Notes: a model not told the origin generated them from the letters alone. 64,000 nt of DNA from Thetidibacter halocola (GCF_018224955.1 NZ_JAGTUU010000002.1:535100-599099), one strand, 5' to 3'; shown: positions 18,322-29,319, numbered from the stretch's first letter. A program made the numbers and translations.

Positions 18322-19097
18322 TCGGCGTCGATGGCAAAGAGATCGCGAAAGGCCTCCTCGCCCTCGGCATCCAGCCTTTGCAGGTCGGGCTGCGTGACGT
18401 GCTTCTTCTGGCGCGAGTCGTTGTGGTCGTTGTGACCCCGCACATAGACCGGCGGATCGGTGAAGGTGACGGTCGGCATGAACTGGTTCAGCTTGTTGTG
18501 CGAGAAATTCAGGACCGTCTGCTGCACCCGCGCCTGCACCGCCACCGCCTGCGCCACACCCCAGTAGGGCGTCACGCATGGCGCGGCCAATAGCCCCCGC
18601 GCATCGGGCCGCGCGACAAACCCGCGGTTCCAGTCGAAGCCCACCAGCCGGTGTTTCCCGATCAGCGTCGCGCAGTCCCGCGCCGCCTCGCGCAGCAAGG
18701 CGACGAATTCCACGCTGACCGCGTCGTCGTCGTCATGGCGGAATTGCAGGCAGGGCCTGCCCATGTCGCGGACCGAATTCATCACCTCCTGGCAGACCTT
18801 GCGATGCGGCCCCGGCGGGTGCAGCACGATCCGGGCCTGCGGCATGTCGGCGGTCAGGTTGCGCAGCCGGTCCAGATGGCCCTTGGGCATCATGTCGCCG
18901 CACAGGATGACGAACAGGAAATCCGGGTCGGTCTGCGCCTTGATCCCGGGCAGGCAGATCGTCTCGAAATGACGGAATCGCTCCTCGATCCGGGCGGGGG
19001 CATAGAGGTATGCGATGCGTTCCTCGACCGTCGCATGACCGACCTGGAAACCGCCCTCGGCCGGGAAGGAAAAGCGGCAGAAACCGATGACTTGCAT
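18297..19097 (-). CDS. Putative rhamnosyltransferase-family glycosyltransferase
   Basis: 266 aa. The pattern RFSFPAEGGFQV, LYAPARIEERFRHFETICLPGIKAQTDPDF, PPGPHRKVCQEVMN and FRHDDDDAVS matches the putative rhamnosyl transferase family (PF11316-like) common in Rhodobacterales; the DDDDA acidic run is the likely metal or nucleotide-sugar site. It probably adds sugar to a surface polysaccharide (inference). The ATG at 19097 gives MQVIGFCRFSF, the family start. It is transcribed toward rpoC, in the gap that separates rpoC from rpsL. Confidence 0.75.
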   Translation of the reverse strand: MQVIGFCRFSFPAEGGFQVGHATVEERIAYLYAPARIEERFRHFETICLPGIKAQTDPDFLFVILCGDMMPKGHLDRLRNLTADMPQARIVLHPPGPHRKVCQEVMNSVRDMGRPCLQFRHDDDDAVSVEFVALLREAARDCATLIGKHRLVGFDWNRGFVARPDARGLLAAPCVTPYWGVAQAVAVQARVQQTVLNFSHNKLNQFMPTVTFTDPPVYVRGHNDHNDSRQKKHVTQPDLQRLDAEGEEAFRDLFAIDADQVRRAFA

Positions 19098-19169
19098 GGG
19101 CGGGCCTTTCGCGCGAAACACCTGCAAGGCATGGCATTGCCGCCGTCCCCAGGCAAGCCGGGGCTGCTG

Positions 19170-19198
19170 TTGACAACCCATGCGACTCCCCGTATACG
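19170..19198 (+). promoter_or_regulatory. Strong promoter of the rpsL-rpsG-fusA-tuf operon
   Basis: TTGACA (19170-19175), a spacer of exactly 17, then TATACG (19193-19198). The leader to rpsL is about 250 bases and holds inverted repeats but no gene that I can see. The -10 region TATACGCGC is shared with the rpsJ promoter. Confidence 0.85.
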
Positions 19199-19455
19199 CG
19201 CCCGGAATGTGGTTGGCGGATCCTGTCCGGCGACCAAATCCAGAACTTAGTGGTCAAGATCCGGGCGACTTAACTGCCCCGATCCTCTGAGAACCCGCCG
19301 CGTCGTTCACCTCGGAATGGGAACGAAGCGGCCTTTACGTGTTGCTATGAAGCGATGCGTGCGACATCGGCCACCAGCGGACGCGCTGGGGGTCTCAAAC
19401 GAAACGGCCGGTACGTCCGGCGCACACATGTGAGAAGTACGGGGAAGATACCGGA

Positions 19456-19827
19456 ATGCCCACGATCCAGCAGTTGATCCGCAAACCGCGGCAGCCGAAA
19501 GTCAAGCGCTCGAAGTCTCAGCACCTCGAGCAGTGCCCTCAGAAGCGCGGCGTTTGCACCCGCGTCTACACCACCACGCCGAAGAAGCCGAACTCGGCAA
19601 TGCGGAAGGTGGCCAAGGTCCGTCTGACCAACGGCTACGAGGTGATCAGCTACATCCCTGGTGAAAGCCACAACCTTCAGGAGCACTCCGTGGTCCTGAT
19701 CCGTGGCGGCCGGGTGAAAGACCTTCCCGGTGTGCGTTACCACATCCTGCGCGGGGTGCTCGACACCCAAGGCGTCAAGGACCGCAAGCAGCGCCGCTCC
19801 AAGTACGGTGCGAAGCGTCCCAAGTGA
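19456..19827 (+). CDS. rpsL: 30S ribosomal protein S12
   Basis: 123 aa, usual length. S12 sits at the decoding centre. The streptomycin-relevant lysines are retained in [13 protein letters not shown] and [12 protein letters not shown], so no streptomycin-resistance substitution is visible at those sites. First gene of the str operon, 257 bases behind a consensus promoter; rpsG follows after 101 bases. Confidence 0.98.
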   Translation: MPTIQQLIRKPRQPKVKRSKSQHLEQCPQKRGVCTRVYTTTPKKPNSAMRKVAKVRLTNGYEVISYIPGESHNLQEHSVVLIRGGRVKDLPGVRYHILRGVLDTQGVKDRKQRRSKYGAKRPK

Positions 19828-19928
19828 CGCCTGTGGCGTCGTCCCGGGCCCGGCCCGGGATATCGTGAAACAATCGACCCTCGACCTCGTCGGGGACATG
19901 TCAAGATAAGAGCGAAGGATCGACACAG

Positions 19929-20399
19929 ATGTCTCGTCGTCACGCCGCAGAGAAGCGCGAAGTCCTGCCCGACGCCAAGTATGGTGACCGGGTTTTGACG
20001 AAATTCATGAACAACCTGATGATCGACGGCAAGAAGTCTGTTGCCGAACGCATCGTCTACAGCGCGCTCGAGCGCGTCGAAGTCAAGGTCAAGCGGGCCC
20101 CGGTGGAAATCTTCCACGAGGCGCTGGACAACATCAAGCCGTCGGTCGAGGTCCGCTCGCGCCGTGTCGGTGGCGCCACCTACCAGGTGCCCGTCGAGGT
20201 TCGCCCCGAGCGCCGTGAAGCGCTGGCGATCCGCTGGCTGATCATCGCCGCGCGGAACCGCAACGAAAACACCATGGAAGAGCGCCTGGCCGGTGAACTG
20301 ATCGATGCCGTCCAGTCCCGCGGTGCCGCCGTGAAGAAGCGCGAAGACACCCACAAGATGGCAGACGCCAACAAGGCGTTCAGCCATTACCGCTGGTAA
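19929..20399 (+). CDS. rpsG: 30S ribosomal protein S7
   Basis: 156 aa, usual length. S7 nucleates assembly of the small-subunit head and contacts E-site tRNA. Conserved stretches are [65 protein letters not shown] and the tail [10 protein letters not shown]. fusA follows after 26 bases in the same operon. Confidence 0.98.
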   Translation: MSRRHAAEKREVLPDAKYGDRVLTKFMNNLMIDGKKSVAERIVYSALERVEVKVKRAPVEIFHEALDNIKPSVEVRSRRVGGATYQVPVEVRPERREALAIRWLIIAARNRNENTMEERLAGELIDAVQSRGAAVKKREDTHKMADANKAFSHYRW

Positions 20400-20425
20400 A
20401 TCTCATTAGCTCAAGGACCTGACAA

Positions 20426-22549
20426 ATGGCCCGCGATTACCCTCTCACCCGCTATCGCAACTTCGGGATCATGGCGCATATCGACGCCGGCAAGACCACG
20501 ACGACGGAGCGTATCCTCTACTACACCGGCAAGTCCCACAAGATCGGCGAAGTGCATGACGGCGCCGCAACGATGGACTGGATGGAGCAGGAGCAGGAAC
20601 GCGGGATCACCATCACCTCGGCTGCGACGACCACCTTCTGGCAGCGCCAGGAAGATCCGACTGCCGAAGGCACGTCCGATACCAAGTACCGCTTCAACAT
20701 CATCGACACCCCCGGTCACGTGGACTTCACCATCGAGGTCGAGCGTTCGCTCGCCGTTCTCGACGGCGCGATCTGCCTGCTGGACGGCAACGCCGGTGTC
20801 GAGCCGCAGACCGAAACCGTGTGGCGTCAGGCTGACCGCTACAAGGTTCCGCGCATCGTCTTCGTCAACAAGATGGACAAGATCGGCGCGGACTTCTTCA
20901 ACTGCGTCAAGATGATCAAGGATCGCACCGGTGCGATCCCGGCCCCCATCGCGCTGCCGATCGGCGCCGAGGACAAGCTGGAAGGCATCGTCGACCTGCT
21001 CAAGATGGAAGAGTGGGTGTACCAGGGCGAAGACCTGGGCGCTTCCTGGAAGCGTCAGCCGATCCGTGAAGAGTTGCAGGAGCTGGCCGAAGAGTGGCGC
21101 GCCAAGCTGATCGAGGTCGCCGTCGAAGTCGATGACGACGCGATGGAAAAGTATCTCGACGGCATCGAGCCCGACGAGGCCACCCTGCGCAAGCTGATCC
21201 GCAAGGGCACGCTGTCGCTCTCCTTCGTTCCGGTGACCGCGGGCTCCGCGTTCAAGAACAAGGGTGTGCAGCCGCTGCTGAACGCCGTGATCGACTTCCT
21301 GCCCTCGCCGCTGGATGTGCCCGCCTACATGGGTTTCAGCCCGGATGACGAAACCGAAGAGCGCAACATCGCCCGGTCGGCAGACGATGCCCAGCCCTTC
21401 GCGGCGCTGGCGTTCAAGATCATGAACGACCCGTTCGTCGGCTCGCTGACCTTCACCCGGATCTACTCGGGCACTCTCAAGAAGGGTGACAGCATGATCA
21501 ACTCGACCAAGGGCAAGCGCGAGCGTGTCGGTCGGATGATGATGATGCACGCCATCAACCGCGAAGAGATCGAAGAAGCTTTTGCCGGCGACATCATCGC
21601 GCTGGCCGGCCTGAAGGAAACCACCACGGGCGACACGCTCTGCGATCCGCAGAAGCAGGTGGTCCTGGAAACCATGACCTTCCCCGAGCCGGTGATCGAG
21701 ATCGCCGTCGAGCCGAAGACCAAGAACGACCAGGAAAAGATGTCGGCGGGCCTGGCCCGTCTGGCAGCAGAAGACCCGTCCTTCCGCGTCGAGACCGACC
21801 TCGAGTCGGGCCAGACCATCATGAAGGGCATGGGCGAACTGCACCTCGACATCCTCGTCGACCGCCTCAAGCGCGAGTTCAAGGTCGAGGCCAACATCGG
21901 CGCGCCGCAGGTGGCCTATCGTGAGACGATCTCGCACAAGATCGAGCACACCTACACCCACAAGAAGCAGTCGGGTGGTTCGGGCCAGTACGCCGAGGTC
22001 AAGCTCGAGATCGTTCCGACCCAGCCGGGCGAAGGCTATTCCTTCGAATCCCGCATCGTCGGTGGCGCGGTGCCGAAGGAATATATCCCCGGCGTCGAAA
22101 AGGGCGTGAAGTCGGTCATGGACTCCGGTCCGCTGGCGGGCTTCCCGGTGATCGACTTCAAGGTCGCGCTGGTCGACGGCAAGTTCCACGACGTCGACTC
22201 GTCGGTCCTGGCCTTCGAAATCGCGTCCCGCATGTGCATGCGCGAAGGTCTGAAAAAGGCCGGCGCAAAGCTGCTGGAACCGATGATGAAGGTCGAGGTC
22301 GTGACCCCCGAGGAATACACGGGTTCGGTCATCGGCGACCTGACGTCGCGTCGGGGTCAGGTGTCGGGTCAGGAACCGCGCGGCAACGCCGTGGCGATCC
22401 AGGCCTTCGTGCCGCTGGCCAACATGTTCGGCTACATCAACACGCTGCGCTCCATGTCCTCGGGCCGCGCGCAGTTCACGATGCAGTTCGACCATTACGA
22501 CCCGGTGCCGCAGAACATCTCGGACGAAATCCAGGCGAAGTACGCCTGA
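20426..22549 (+). CDS. fusA: Elongation factor G
   Basis: 707 aa translational GTPase that drives translocation. The G domain motifs are [15 protein letters not shown] (G1), [15 protein letters not shown] (G3) and [10 protein letters not shown] (G4). Domains II to V follow, with [25 protein letters not shown] in domain III and [31 protein letters not shown] in domain V (each given here only as a marker). Length and order are canonical. A sulfotransferase gene, not tuf, comes next. Confidence 0.98.
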   Translation: MARDYPLTRYRNFGIMAHIDAGKTTTTERILYYTGKSHKIGEVHDGAATMDWMEQEQERGITITSAATTTFWQRQEDPTAEGTSDTKYRFNIIDTPGHVDFTIEVERSLAVLDGAICLLDGNAGVEPQTETVWRQADRYKVPRIVFVNKMDKIGADFFNCVKMIKDRTGAIPAPIALPIGAEDKLEGIVDLLKMEEWVYQGEDLGASWKRQPIREELQELAEEWRAKLIEVAVEVDDDAMEKYLDGIEPDEATLRKLIRKGTLSLSFVPVTAGSAFKNKGVQPLLNAVIDFLPSPLDVPAYMGFSPDDETEERNIARSADDAQPFAALAFKIMNDPFVGSLTFTRIYSGTLKKGDSMINSTKGKRERVGRMMMMHAINREEIEEAFAGDIIALAGLKETTTGDTLCDPQKQVVLETMTFPEPVIEIAVEPKTKNDQEKMSAGLARLAAEDPSFRVETDLESGQTIMKGMGELHLDILVDRLKREFKVEANIGAPQVAYRETISHKIEHTYTHKKQSGGSGQYAEVKLEIVPTQPGEGYSFESRIVGGAVPKEYIPGVEKGVKSVMDSGPLAGFPVIDFKVALVDGKFHDVDSSVLAFEIASRMCMREGLKKAGAKLLEPMMKVEVVTPEEYTGSVIGDLTSRRGQVSGQEPRGNAVAIQAFVPLANMFGYINTLRSMSSGRAQFTMQFDHYDPVPQNISDEIQAKYA

Positions 22550-22576
22550 TTTGCTCAAGGGGCCGGAGTTGCACGC

Positions 22577-23248
22577 ATGATCCTTCTTCACGACCATAAG
22601 CTTGCTTATGTGAGCGTGCCGAAGTGTGCGTGCACCTCCGCCAAGAACCTGTTCTTCGAGATCGAGAACGGGGTGCCCTTCAAGCCTTTCGCGATCAGCG
22701 GCAAGACGCATACCCTGCATGACCTGGCGCGGTCGCGACCCTTCGAGTCGCTGCCGCATCAGCGAATTGCGGATTACGTCAAGGTCGCGATCGTGCGTGA
22801 TCCCGTCGCGCGGATCCGGTCCTGCTACCAGGACAAGATCCTCAAGGGGCTGGCCTTCCGGCGCAAGCCCGACGTGGCGGCGGCGCGCAAGGCCGGGCTC
22901 GACGTCAAGCCGAGCTTCGAGACCTTCGTCGAAAAGCTCGACACGTATCGCAAGGCGTCGGGCGTGGTGCAGCAGCACTCGGAACCGCTGTCGCACTTCC
23001 TGGGCGCCGATCCCGCGTGGTTCGATGCCCTGTTCGACATCTCCGAGGCCGAGGCCTTCGCTGCGCTTGTGCGCGAGCGGACGGGATCGACGCTGGCGAT
23101 GCCGCACCGCAACCGCACGAAGAACGCCGCCGACACGGCGCCGGTCTCCGACGCTGTTCGCGACGCGATCCGGAATCGCTTTGCGCAGGATTACGACCTT
23201 TACGGTCGATGGTTCGCAGCCAAAGGGGAGCAGGCCGTCAAGGCCTGA
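22577..23248 (+). CDS. Sulfotransferase-family protein inside the str operon
   Basis: 223 aa cytosolic sulfotransferase of the Sulfotransfer_2 type. The 5'-phosphosulfate loop is SVPKCACTSAKN (residues about 15-26) and the 3'-phosphate loop is VAIVRDPVARIRSCYQDK (about 71-88), the two PAPS-contacting signatures. The acceptor is unknown; related proteins often act on carbohydrates. It lies 27 bases after fusA and 59 before tuf in the same direction with no terminator between, so it should be read with the str operon. Such an insertion is not part of the canonical operon. Confidence 0.82.
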   Translation: MILLHDHKLAYVSVPKCACTSAKNLFFEIENGVPFKPFAISGKTHTLHDLARSRPFESLPHQRIADYVKVAIVRDPVARIRSCYQDKILKGLAFRRKPDVAAARKAGLDVKPSFETFVEKLDTYRKASGVVQQHSEPLSHFLGADPAWFDALFDISEAEAFAALVRERTGSTLAMPHRNRTKNAADTAPVSDAVRDAIRNRFAQDYDLYGRWFAAKGEQAVKA

Positions 23249-23307
23249 CCTCCCGAACATCAACATCGGGTCCGTAGGGGCCCAATCAGCAGGAAAGAAG
23301 GAAAGCC

Positions 23308-24465
<1,158 letters not shown>

Positions 24466-24486
<21 letters not shown>

Positions 24487-24556
24487 GCGACGGTCCCGAG
24501 ACGCGCCACGAAATGTGTGTCGGAGATCGTCGCGTAAGCGACGGCCCCGAGACGCG
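24466..24556 (+). repeat. Tandem duplication of the tuf 3' end, second copy
   Basis: Units 24466-24505 and 24517-24556 repeat the end of the gene, the stop codon and the first UTR bases, exactly as after the first tuf. Preservation in both copies suggests gene conversion carried it along. Confidence 0.9.
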
Positions 24557-24576
24557 AAACCCGGATGAGAATTGAG

Positions 24577-24604
24577 AAGGCCGCCCTACCGGGCGGCCTT
24601 TTTT
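24577..24604 (+). terminator. Terminator of the second tuf
   Basis: Same 10-base stem AAGGCCGCCC / GGGCGGCCTT as after the first copy, here with six T residues. Confidence 0.92.
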
Positions 24605-24826
24605 GACTCGAAGCTTATTTTCCTTGCTGCCTCCAGACCGGCCATTGCTGCGTCCGCCACCCGAGGGGTTGCGCGTCGTCGATGGCCAGCCGCCGCCACT
24701 ACCTTGTCCTTTAACGATCGGACTGCTTTCTTTCCAAGTCAATTCCGGAAAACATAAGTTAAGGCAGGCTTGGACTGAGCGACTCTCCGATCGAAAGAGC
24801 GTTTCCGTCCAGCTACTGCAAAGGCC

Positions 24827-24855
24827 TTGTCACCCCTCCACACCCCCTGTATACG
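24827..24855 (+). promoter_or_regulatory. Promoter of the rpsJ-rplC-rplD-rplW unit
   Basis: TTGTCA (24827-24832), a 17-base spacer and TATACG (24850-24855). It lies in the 369-base gap between the tuf terminator and rpsJ, which otherwise holds a lower-GC stretch at about 24700-24775 and a GGGCGG/CCGCCC hairpin near 24890, but no gene that I can support. Confidence 0.8.
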
Positions 24856-24973
24856 CGCGCAACGGTCGAGAGGCCGTCCAAGGGCGGGGTGATTCCCGCC
24901 CTTTGGGTTCGATGAGGGCTTGCGGTGGTCGCCGGTCCTCCTCTCAACCCCAACGCCAAAGAAGGCATGTTCC

Positions 24974-25279
24974 ATGAACCAGAACATCCGTATCCGGCTG
25001 AAGGCGTTCGATTACCGTGTGCTTGATGCAAGCACCCAGGAAATCGTCAACACCGCCAAGCGCACCGGCGCACAGGTCCGCGGGCCGATCCCGCTGCCCA
25101 ACAAGATCGAGAAATTCACCGTTCTGCGTGGCCCCCACGTGAACAAGAAGTCGCGCGACCAGTTCGAGATCCGGACGCACAAGCGCCTGCTCGACATCGT
25201 CGACCCGACTCCGCAGACCGTGGACGCCCTGATGAAGCTCGACCTCGCCGCCGGCGTGGACGTCGAGATCAAGGTGTAA
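24974..25279 (+). CDS. rpsJ: 30S ribosomal protein S10
   Basis: 101 aa, the usual size. S10 is part of the 30S head and, as NusE, pairs with NusB and NusG in antitermination. The sequence [38 protein letters not shown] and [18 protein letters not shown] is unmistakable. The ATG at 24974 gives the family start; an in-frame ATG 54 bases earlier adds residues with no family match. First gene of the S10 unit. Confidence 0.97.
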   Translation: MNQNIRIRLKAFDYRVLDASTQEIVNTAKRTGAQVRGPIPLPNKIEKFTVLRGPHVNKKSRDQFEIRTHKRLLDIVDPTPQTVDALMKLDLAAGVDVEIKV

Positions 25280-25290
25280 GGGGGGTGACC

Positions 25291-26112
25291 ATGCGCTCTG
25301 GAGTGATCGCCAAGAAGGTCGGCATGACCCGTCTCTTCATGGAAGACGGCAAGCAGATCCCCGTCACCGTGCTGCAACTCGATGGCCTTCAGGTCGTCGC
25401 GCAGCGCACCACCGACACCGACGGCTACACCGCAGTCCAGCTGGGCGCCGGCACGGCAAAGGTCAAGCGCACGTCGAAGGCGATGCGCGGCCATTTCGCC
25501 AAGGCCAGCGTCGAGCCCAAGCGGAAGATCGCGGAATTCCGTGTCAGCCCCGAGAACCTGATCGAGGTGGGCGAGGAAATCATCGCCGACCATTACTTTG
25601 AAGGTCAGTATGTCGACGTGTCCGGCACGACCATCGGCAAGGGCTTTGCCGGTGTCATGAAGCGGCATAACTTCGGCGGCCTGCGCGCCTCGCACGGCGT
25701 CTCGGTCAGCCACCGTTCACACGGCTCGACCGGCCAGTGCCAGGACCCCGGCAAGGTGTTCAAGGGCAAGAAGATGGCCGGCCATATGGGCTCCGTCCGC
25801 GTCACCACGCAGAACCTGCAGGTGGTGAAGACGGACAGCGACCGTGGTATCATCATGATCAAGGGTGCCGTTCCCGGCCCCAAGGGCTCGTGGGTGACGG
25901 TCAAGGACGCGGTCAAGAAGGCCACGCCCGAGAACGTGATCCTGCCCGCCGCCCTGATGAGCAAGAAGCGCGAAGCGCAGAAGCTGGCCGAGGAAGCCGC
26001 CGCCCAGGCAGCCGCCGAGGCAGAGGCCGAAGCCGCACGTCTGGCCGCAGAGCAGGCAGCCACCGAGGCCGCAGCACTGGCTGAAGCCGAGAAGAAGGAA
26101 GGCGACGAATGA
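25291..26112 (+). CDS. rplC: 50S ribosomal protein L3 with Ala/Glu-rich tail
   Basis: 273 aa. The core ([59 protein letters not shown]) is normal L3, an early assembly protein near the peptidyl transferase centre. The last 50 or so residues (from about 223) form a helical tail almost entirely of Ala, Glu, Lys and Leu, longer than in E. coli L3 (209 aa) and likely solvent exposed. The ATG at 25291 after GGGGGGTGACC is chosen over a GTG 6 bases earlier. It overlaps rplD by 4 bases. Confidence 0.96.
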   Translation: MRSGVIAKKVGMTRLFMEDGKQIPVTVLQLDGLQVVAQRTTDTDGYTAVQLGAGTAKVKRTSKAMRGHFAKASVEPKRKIAEFRVSPENLIEVGEEIIADHYFEGQYVDVSGTTIGKGFAGVMKRHNFGGLRASHGVSVSHRSHGSTGQCQDPGKVFKGKKMAGHMGSVRVTTQNLQVVKTDSDRGIIMIKGAVPGPKGSWVTVKDAVKKATPENVILPAALMSKKREAQKLAEEAAAQAAAEAEAEAARLAAEQAATEAAALAEAEKKEGDE

Positions 26113-26726
26113 AACTCGACGTGATCAACCTGGACGGCGGCAACGCCGGGTCGGTCGAGCTGGACGAGGCCCTGTTCGGGCTCGAGCCGCGCGCCGACAT
26201 TCTTCACCGTGTGGTCCGCTGGCAGCGCAACAAGGCGCAGGCCGGCACGCACAAGGTCAAGACCCGCAAGGAAGTCAGCTACTCGACCAAGAAGATCTAT
26301 CGCCAGAAGGGCACGGGCGGCGCACGTCACGGCTCGCGCAAGGCGCCGATCTTCCGCAAGGGTGGCATCTACAAGGGTCCGACCCCGCGCAGCCACGCGC
26401 ATGACCTGCCCAAGAAGGTCCGCGCCCTGGGTCTGAAGATGGCCCTGTCGGCCAAGGCCCTGTCCGGCTCGCTGGTGGTGATCGACACCGCGGCATCCGA
26501 AGGCAAGACCGCCGCCCTGGCCAAGCAGGTTGCAAACCTGGGCTGGAAGCGTGCGCTGATCATCGATGGCGCGCAGGTGAACGAGACCTTCGCGCAGGCG
26601 GCCCGCAACATCGAGGGTCTCGATGTGCTGCCGTCGATCGGCGCGAACGTCTATGACATCCTCAAGCGCGACACGCTCGTGCTGACCAAGGCGGGTGTCG
26701 AAGCACTGGAGGCTCGACTGAAATGA
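26109..26726 (+). CDS. rplD: 50S ribosomal protein L4
   Basis: 205 aa. L4 lines the exit tunnel and, in enterobacteria, regulates the S10 operon. The tunnel loop is visible as [20 protein letters not shown] followed by [21 protein letters not shown]. It begins inside the last codons of rplC and overlaps rplW by 4 bases, so translation of the three genes is coupled. Confidence 0.97.
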   Translation: MKLDVINLDGGNAGSVELDEALFGLEPRADILHRVVRWQRNKAQAGTHKVKTRKEVSYSTKKIYRQKGTGGARHGSRKAPIFRKGGIYKGPTPRSHAHDLPKKVRALGLKMALSAKALSGSLVVIDTAASEGKTAALAKQVANLGWKRALIIDGAQVNETFAQAARNIEGLDVLPSIGANVYDILKRDTLVLTKAGVEALEARLK

Positions 26727-27019
26727 GCGCGAACGCACAGCACTACGACGTGATCCGCAAGCCGATCATCACCGAAAAGGCCACGATGGCGTCCGAACAC
26801 GGCGCCGTGGTCTTCGAGGTGGCGATGGCCGCCAACAAGCCGCAGATCAAGGACGCGGTCGAGGCGCTTTTCGGTGTCAAGGTGAAGTCGGTCAACACGA
26901 CCATCACCAAGGGCAAGACCAAGCGCTTCAAGGGTCGTCCCGGCACGCGCCGTGACGTCAAGAAGGCCTACGTGATGCTCGAAGAGGGCAACACGATCGA
27001 CGTGTCGACCGGTCTCTGA
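26723..27019 (+). CDS. rplW: 50S ribosomal protein L23
   Basis: 98 aa, usual length. L23 forms the docking site for trigger factor and SRP at the tunnel exit. Conserved features are [15 protein letters not shown], the loop [20 protein letters not shown] and the end [17 protein letters not shown]. It ends this half of the S10 operon: a terminator follows and rplB is 2.5 kb away. A degenerate second copy of its 3' half lies at about 28285-28434. Confidence 0.97.
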   Translation: MSANAQHYDVIRKPIITEKATMASEHGAVVFEVAMAANKPQIKDAVEALFGVKVKSVNTTITKGKTKRFKGRPGTRRDVKKAYVMLEEGNTIDVSTGL

Positions 27020-27041
27020 CCCGGTCCCGTCCGTAAACTGG

Positions 27042-27070
27042 AACCCGGTCGTCGATACGGCCGGGTTTCG
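27042..27070 (+). terminator. Terminator after rplW
   Basis: AACCCGG (27042-27048) pairs with CCGGGTT (27061-27067), extended inside by CGT/ACG around a CGAT loop, followed by TTTCGCTTG. The T run is short. Confidence 0.7.
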
Positions 27071-27192
27071 CTTGTCTGGCGTTTGCGATGCGCCGGGTTG
27101 CGCCTTAGGGCCACGGCCCGCGGCAATCGCCGATGATCCGCTGACGGCCCTCGCGGGCCTGACAACGCGACCGGAACAGTCTATCGGCATCC

Positions 27193-28224
27193 ATGGCACG
27201 TCTCCTTTTCATCCTGCCGCGGTTTCACACGAACATGTGGTTCGCCGTCCGCCAGATGCTGCGCGATGGCCACGAGGTGAAGTTCCTGGTGAATTTCAGC
27301 GCGCGCGGTGAGGATCATTCCCTGGCCGAGCCCGTGGTGATGGGGCGCTATCCGTCCCGCGCCGAGGTCGAGGCGGCGGTCCGCGAATTCGATCCCGACC
27401 TGGTCATCATCCGCAACGCCTGGGCGATCAGCCGCCGCGCGGCGCGGGTTGCCCGCCGAATGGGGCGGCCGGCCGTTCTCTACAACCAGATCCCGCTCTC
27501 CCAACGCACCTCGCTCGTCCGCCGGGTCGAGCTGTGGTGGAAGGGGCTGCCCGCCCGCCGCATCACCCCGGTACGCGGTCTGGGACCGGTGGTGCGGCCC
27601 GATCCCCTCGCCACCTACCTGCCCTGGCCGGTGGCGCCCTTGCCGGTGACCGCCGTCCGGCCCGCCGGGCAGGATCGGCTGCGGGTGCTGCTGGTCGGCA
27701 AGCTGGGGATGGAGCGCAAGAATCAGACCGCGCTGATTGACGCGCTGGCGCGGTCCGACCTGGCCGGCCGGATCGACCTGACGCTGGTGGGCGCCCTGCC
27801 CGACGCGGGCAACCGGCATTACGAGGACCTGCGGCGGCTGGCCGACAAGCCCTGGGTCACGTTGGCCGGCGAGGTGCCGTTTCATGCCATGCCGGATCTC
27901 TATGCGACGCATGATGTCTGCATCCTGCCCAGCTTTGCCGAGCCTCTCGGCACATCGCCGGTCGAGGCCATGGCCTATGGAACGGTTCCCATGATCTCGA
28001 CGCAATGCGGCTCTGCCGGCTACCTGATCGACGGGCAGGACGGCCTGCTGTTCGACCCCTCGGACCTTGCCGGGGCGGTGGACGCGCTGCGTCGGCTGGC
28101 AGAGGATCGCGACGGACTCGCCCGGCTGAAATCCGGCGCGCTTGCGACGGTCCGCCGGGACCTGAGCGAGGCCGTGTTCGCGCAGAAAATGGCCGACCTT
28201 CTCCGCGACCTTCGCGTCGCGTGA
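27193..28224 (+). CDS. GT4-type glycosyltransferase inserted in the S10 operon
   Basis: 343 aa GT-B-fold glycosyltransferase. The N-terminal half starts ARLLFILPRFHTNMWFAVRQM and the C-terminal half carries the GT4 nucleotide-sugar site CILPSFAEPLGTSPVEAMAYGTVP with its E-x7-E pair. It probably builds a surface polysaccharide (family inference; donor and acceptor unknown). It lies between rplW and rplB in the same direction, flanked on one side by rplW and on the other by a decayed rplW fragment, which marks it as an insertion tied to a duplication. Confidence 0.85.
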   Translation: MARLLFILPRFHTNMWFAVRQMLRDGHEVKFLVNFSARGEDHSLAEPVVMGRYPSRAEVEAAVREFDPDLVIIRNAWAISRRAARVARRMGRPAVLYNQIPLSQRTSLVRRVELWWKGLPARRITPVRGLGPVVRPDPLATYLPWPVAPLPVTAVRPAGQDRLRVLLVGKLGMERKNQTALIDALARSDLAGRIDLTLVGALPDAGNRHYEDLRRLADKPWVTLAGEVPFHAMPDLYATHDVCILPSFAEPLGTSPVEAMAYGTVPMISTQCGSAGYLIDGQDGLLFDPSDLAGAVDALRRLAEDRDGLARLKSGALATVRRDLSEAVFAQKMADLLRDLRVA

Positions 28225-28284
28225 ACGAAGGATCGGCCCGGTTCACGCCAAGAGCGGGAATGACGATTTCGCCGGGCGGCTTGC

Positions 28285-28434
28285 AGCGCGGTCTTCAAGG
28301 TGATGTTGGGGACCGCGACGGTCAACAGGGGCAAGACGAGGCGCTCGACATGTCACCCCGGCACGCGTCGCGATACCGGGAAAGCCCATGTGTTGCTCGA
28401 AGATGGGACCACGATTGACGTAGCGCCCGGGCAT
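28285..28434 (+). pseudogene. Degenerate fragment of rplW (L23 C-terminal half)
   Basis: Reading from 28297 gives KVMLGTATVNRGKTRR, then PGTRRD, KAHVLLEDGTTIDV and PG, which aligns without gaps to the last 44 residues of L23 ([36 protein letters not shown]); 22 of 44 residues are the same by my count. It lacks the N-terminal half and the stop codon, and has lost the basic loop residues. A GC-rich hairpin near 28465-28495 follows, as a terminator follows real rplW. It is a remnant, not a functional gene. Confidence 0.85.
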
Positions 28435-28507
28435 TGGTCCGGCAGCGTCGCAAGGAAAACAGGCCCCGGCTGCCGTCATGGCCGGGGGGCTCGCTTCTTG
28501 GCGGCAT

Positions 28508-29197
28508 TCACTCACGCAGGCTCTGAAAGTGGACCTCGCCCTCAACGATACGCCGGACAAGCGCGGCATCGCCGCCGTTATCCGCGAAATGCAGCCATGA
28601 AAGCGCCGCGAAGCGCAGCGGTGACAGGCCCAGAATGGCTTCGCTCACCTCGGCAAGGTCGATCGGGCCGGATATGTCGGCCTTGGCCAGGATGCGGGAC
28701 CGCTCTGTTTCGGGCAAGGCAAGCAACTGTATCGCGTAGGCAAGGTATTCATGCGCGACCCGCGGCAGGAACCGGCCCGCCAAGCCCTGCTCGACGAGAG
28801 CGTGGGTCAATTCATGCACGATCAGACTCTGGAATAGCAGGTCAGCGGTCATTTCCGGAAAGGCTTTCGCCCGCCCCGGCTGCTCTGCAAGGCAATCGGT
28901 GGGCAACAGTTGAACCTTCCGTTCCGACGAACTGTAGAAGGCGACGCAGATTCCCGGCGCAAGATCGAGGGTTTGAGTCACCTCGATCCTTACCGGCTGC
29001 CGGAGCTCCAGACCAAGAGACGTCAGGACCGGGAGTGCGGCGTGGACGGCAACGCAAGCGTCGCTCAGATCCGAGGCCGACGGCGCCGCCACCATCATGT
29101 TCCCGATGCCGCAGGAACCCTCGCTGACGGATTGCGCGGCAGCGCTTGCCGCCTGGCAGGCAAGCGCCAGGACAAGGGCATGTTTGAGAGCGGGCAT
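28508..29197 (-). CDS. Secreted protein with HELTH metal-binding motif
   Basis: 229 aa with a signal peptide (MPALKHALVLALACQAASAAAQ). The central helix LIVHELTHALVEQ (His128, Glu129, His132) is an HExxH zinc-protease signature, and HEYLAY about 20 residues later could supply a third ligand. Four cysteines in the mature part could form disulfides. It resembles an uncharacterised Rhodobacterales family (DUF6639-like, from memory). It is transcribed against the ribosomal genes between the rplW remnant and the rplB promoter. Protease activity is not shown. Confidence 0.65.
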   Translation of the reverse strand: MPALKHALVLALACQAASAAAQSVSEGSCGIGNMMVAAPSASDLSDACVAVHAALPVLTSLGLELRQPVRIEVTQTLDLAPGICVAFYSSSERKVQLLPTDCLAEQPGRAKAFPEMTADLLFQSLIVHELTHALVEQGLAGRFLPRVAHEYLAYAIQLLALPETERSRILAKADISGPIDLAEVSEAILGLSPLRFAALSWLHFADNGGDAALVRRIVEGEVHFQSLRE

Positions 29198-29319
29198 TCG
29201 CGGTCCTCCTGCGCACGCAACGACCAGTCTACATGGCCCCGGCGGTATGGCGAAAGGTCCGTGTATCGCATGACCTCTTGCAGCCGTTTGCCTGCCCTGC
29301 TTTCGTCCAGAGCCGGCCC

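Noticed and set aside
28300..29127. Long plus-strand open frame over the rplW remnant
   Set aside because: Only its first 45 codons match L23; the rest is antisense to the secreted HELTH protein.
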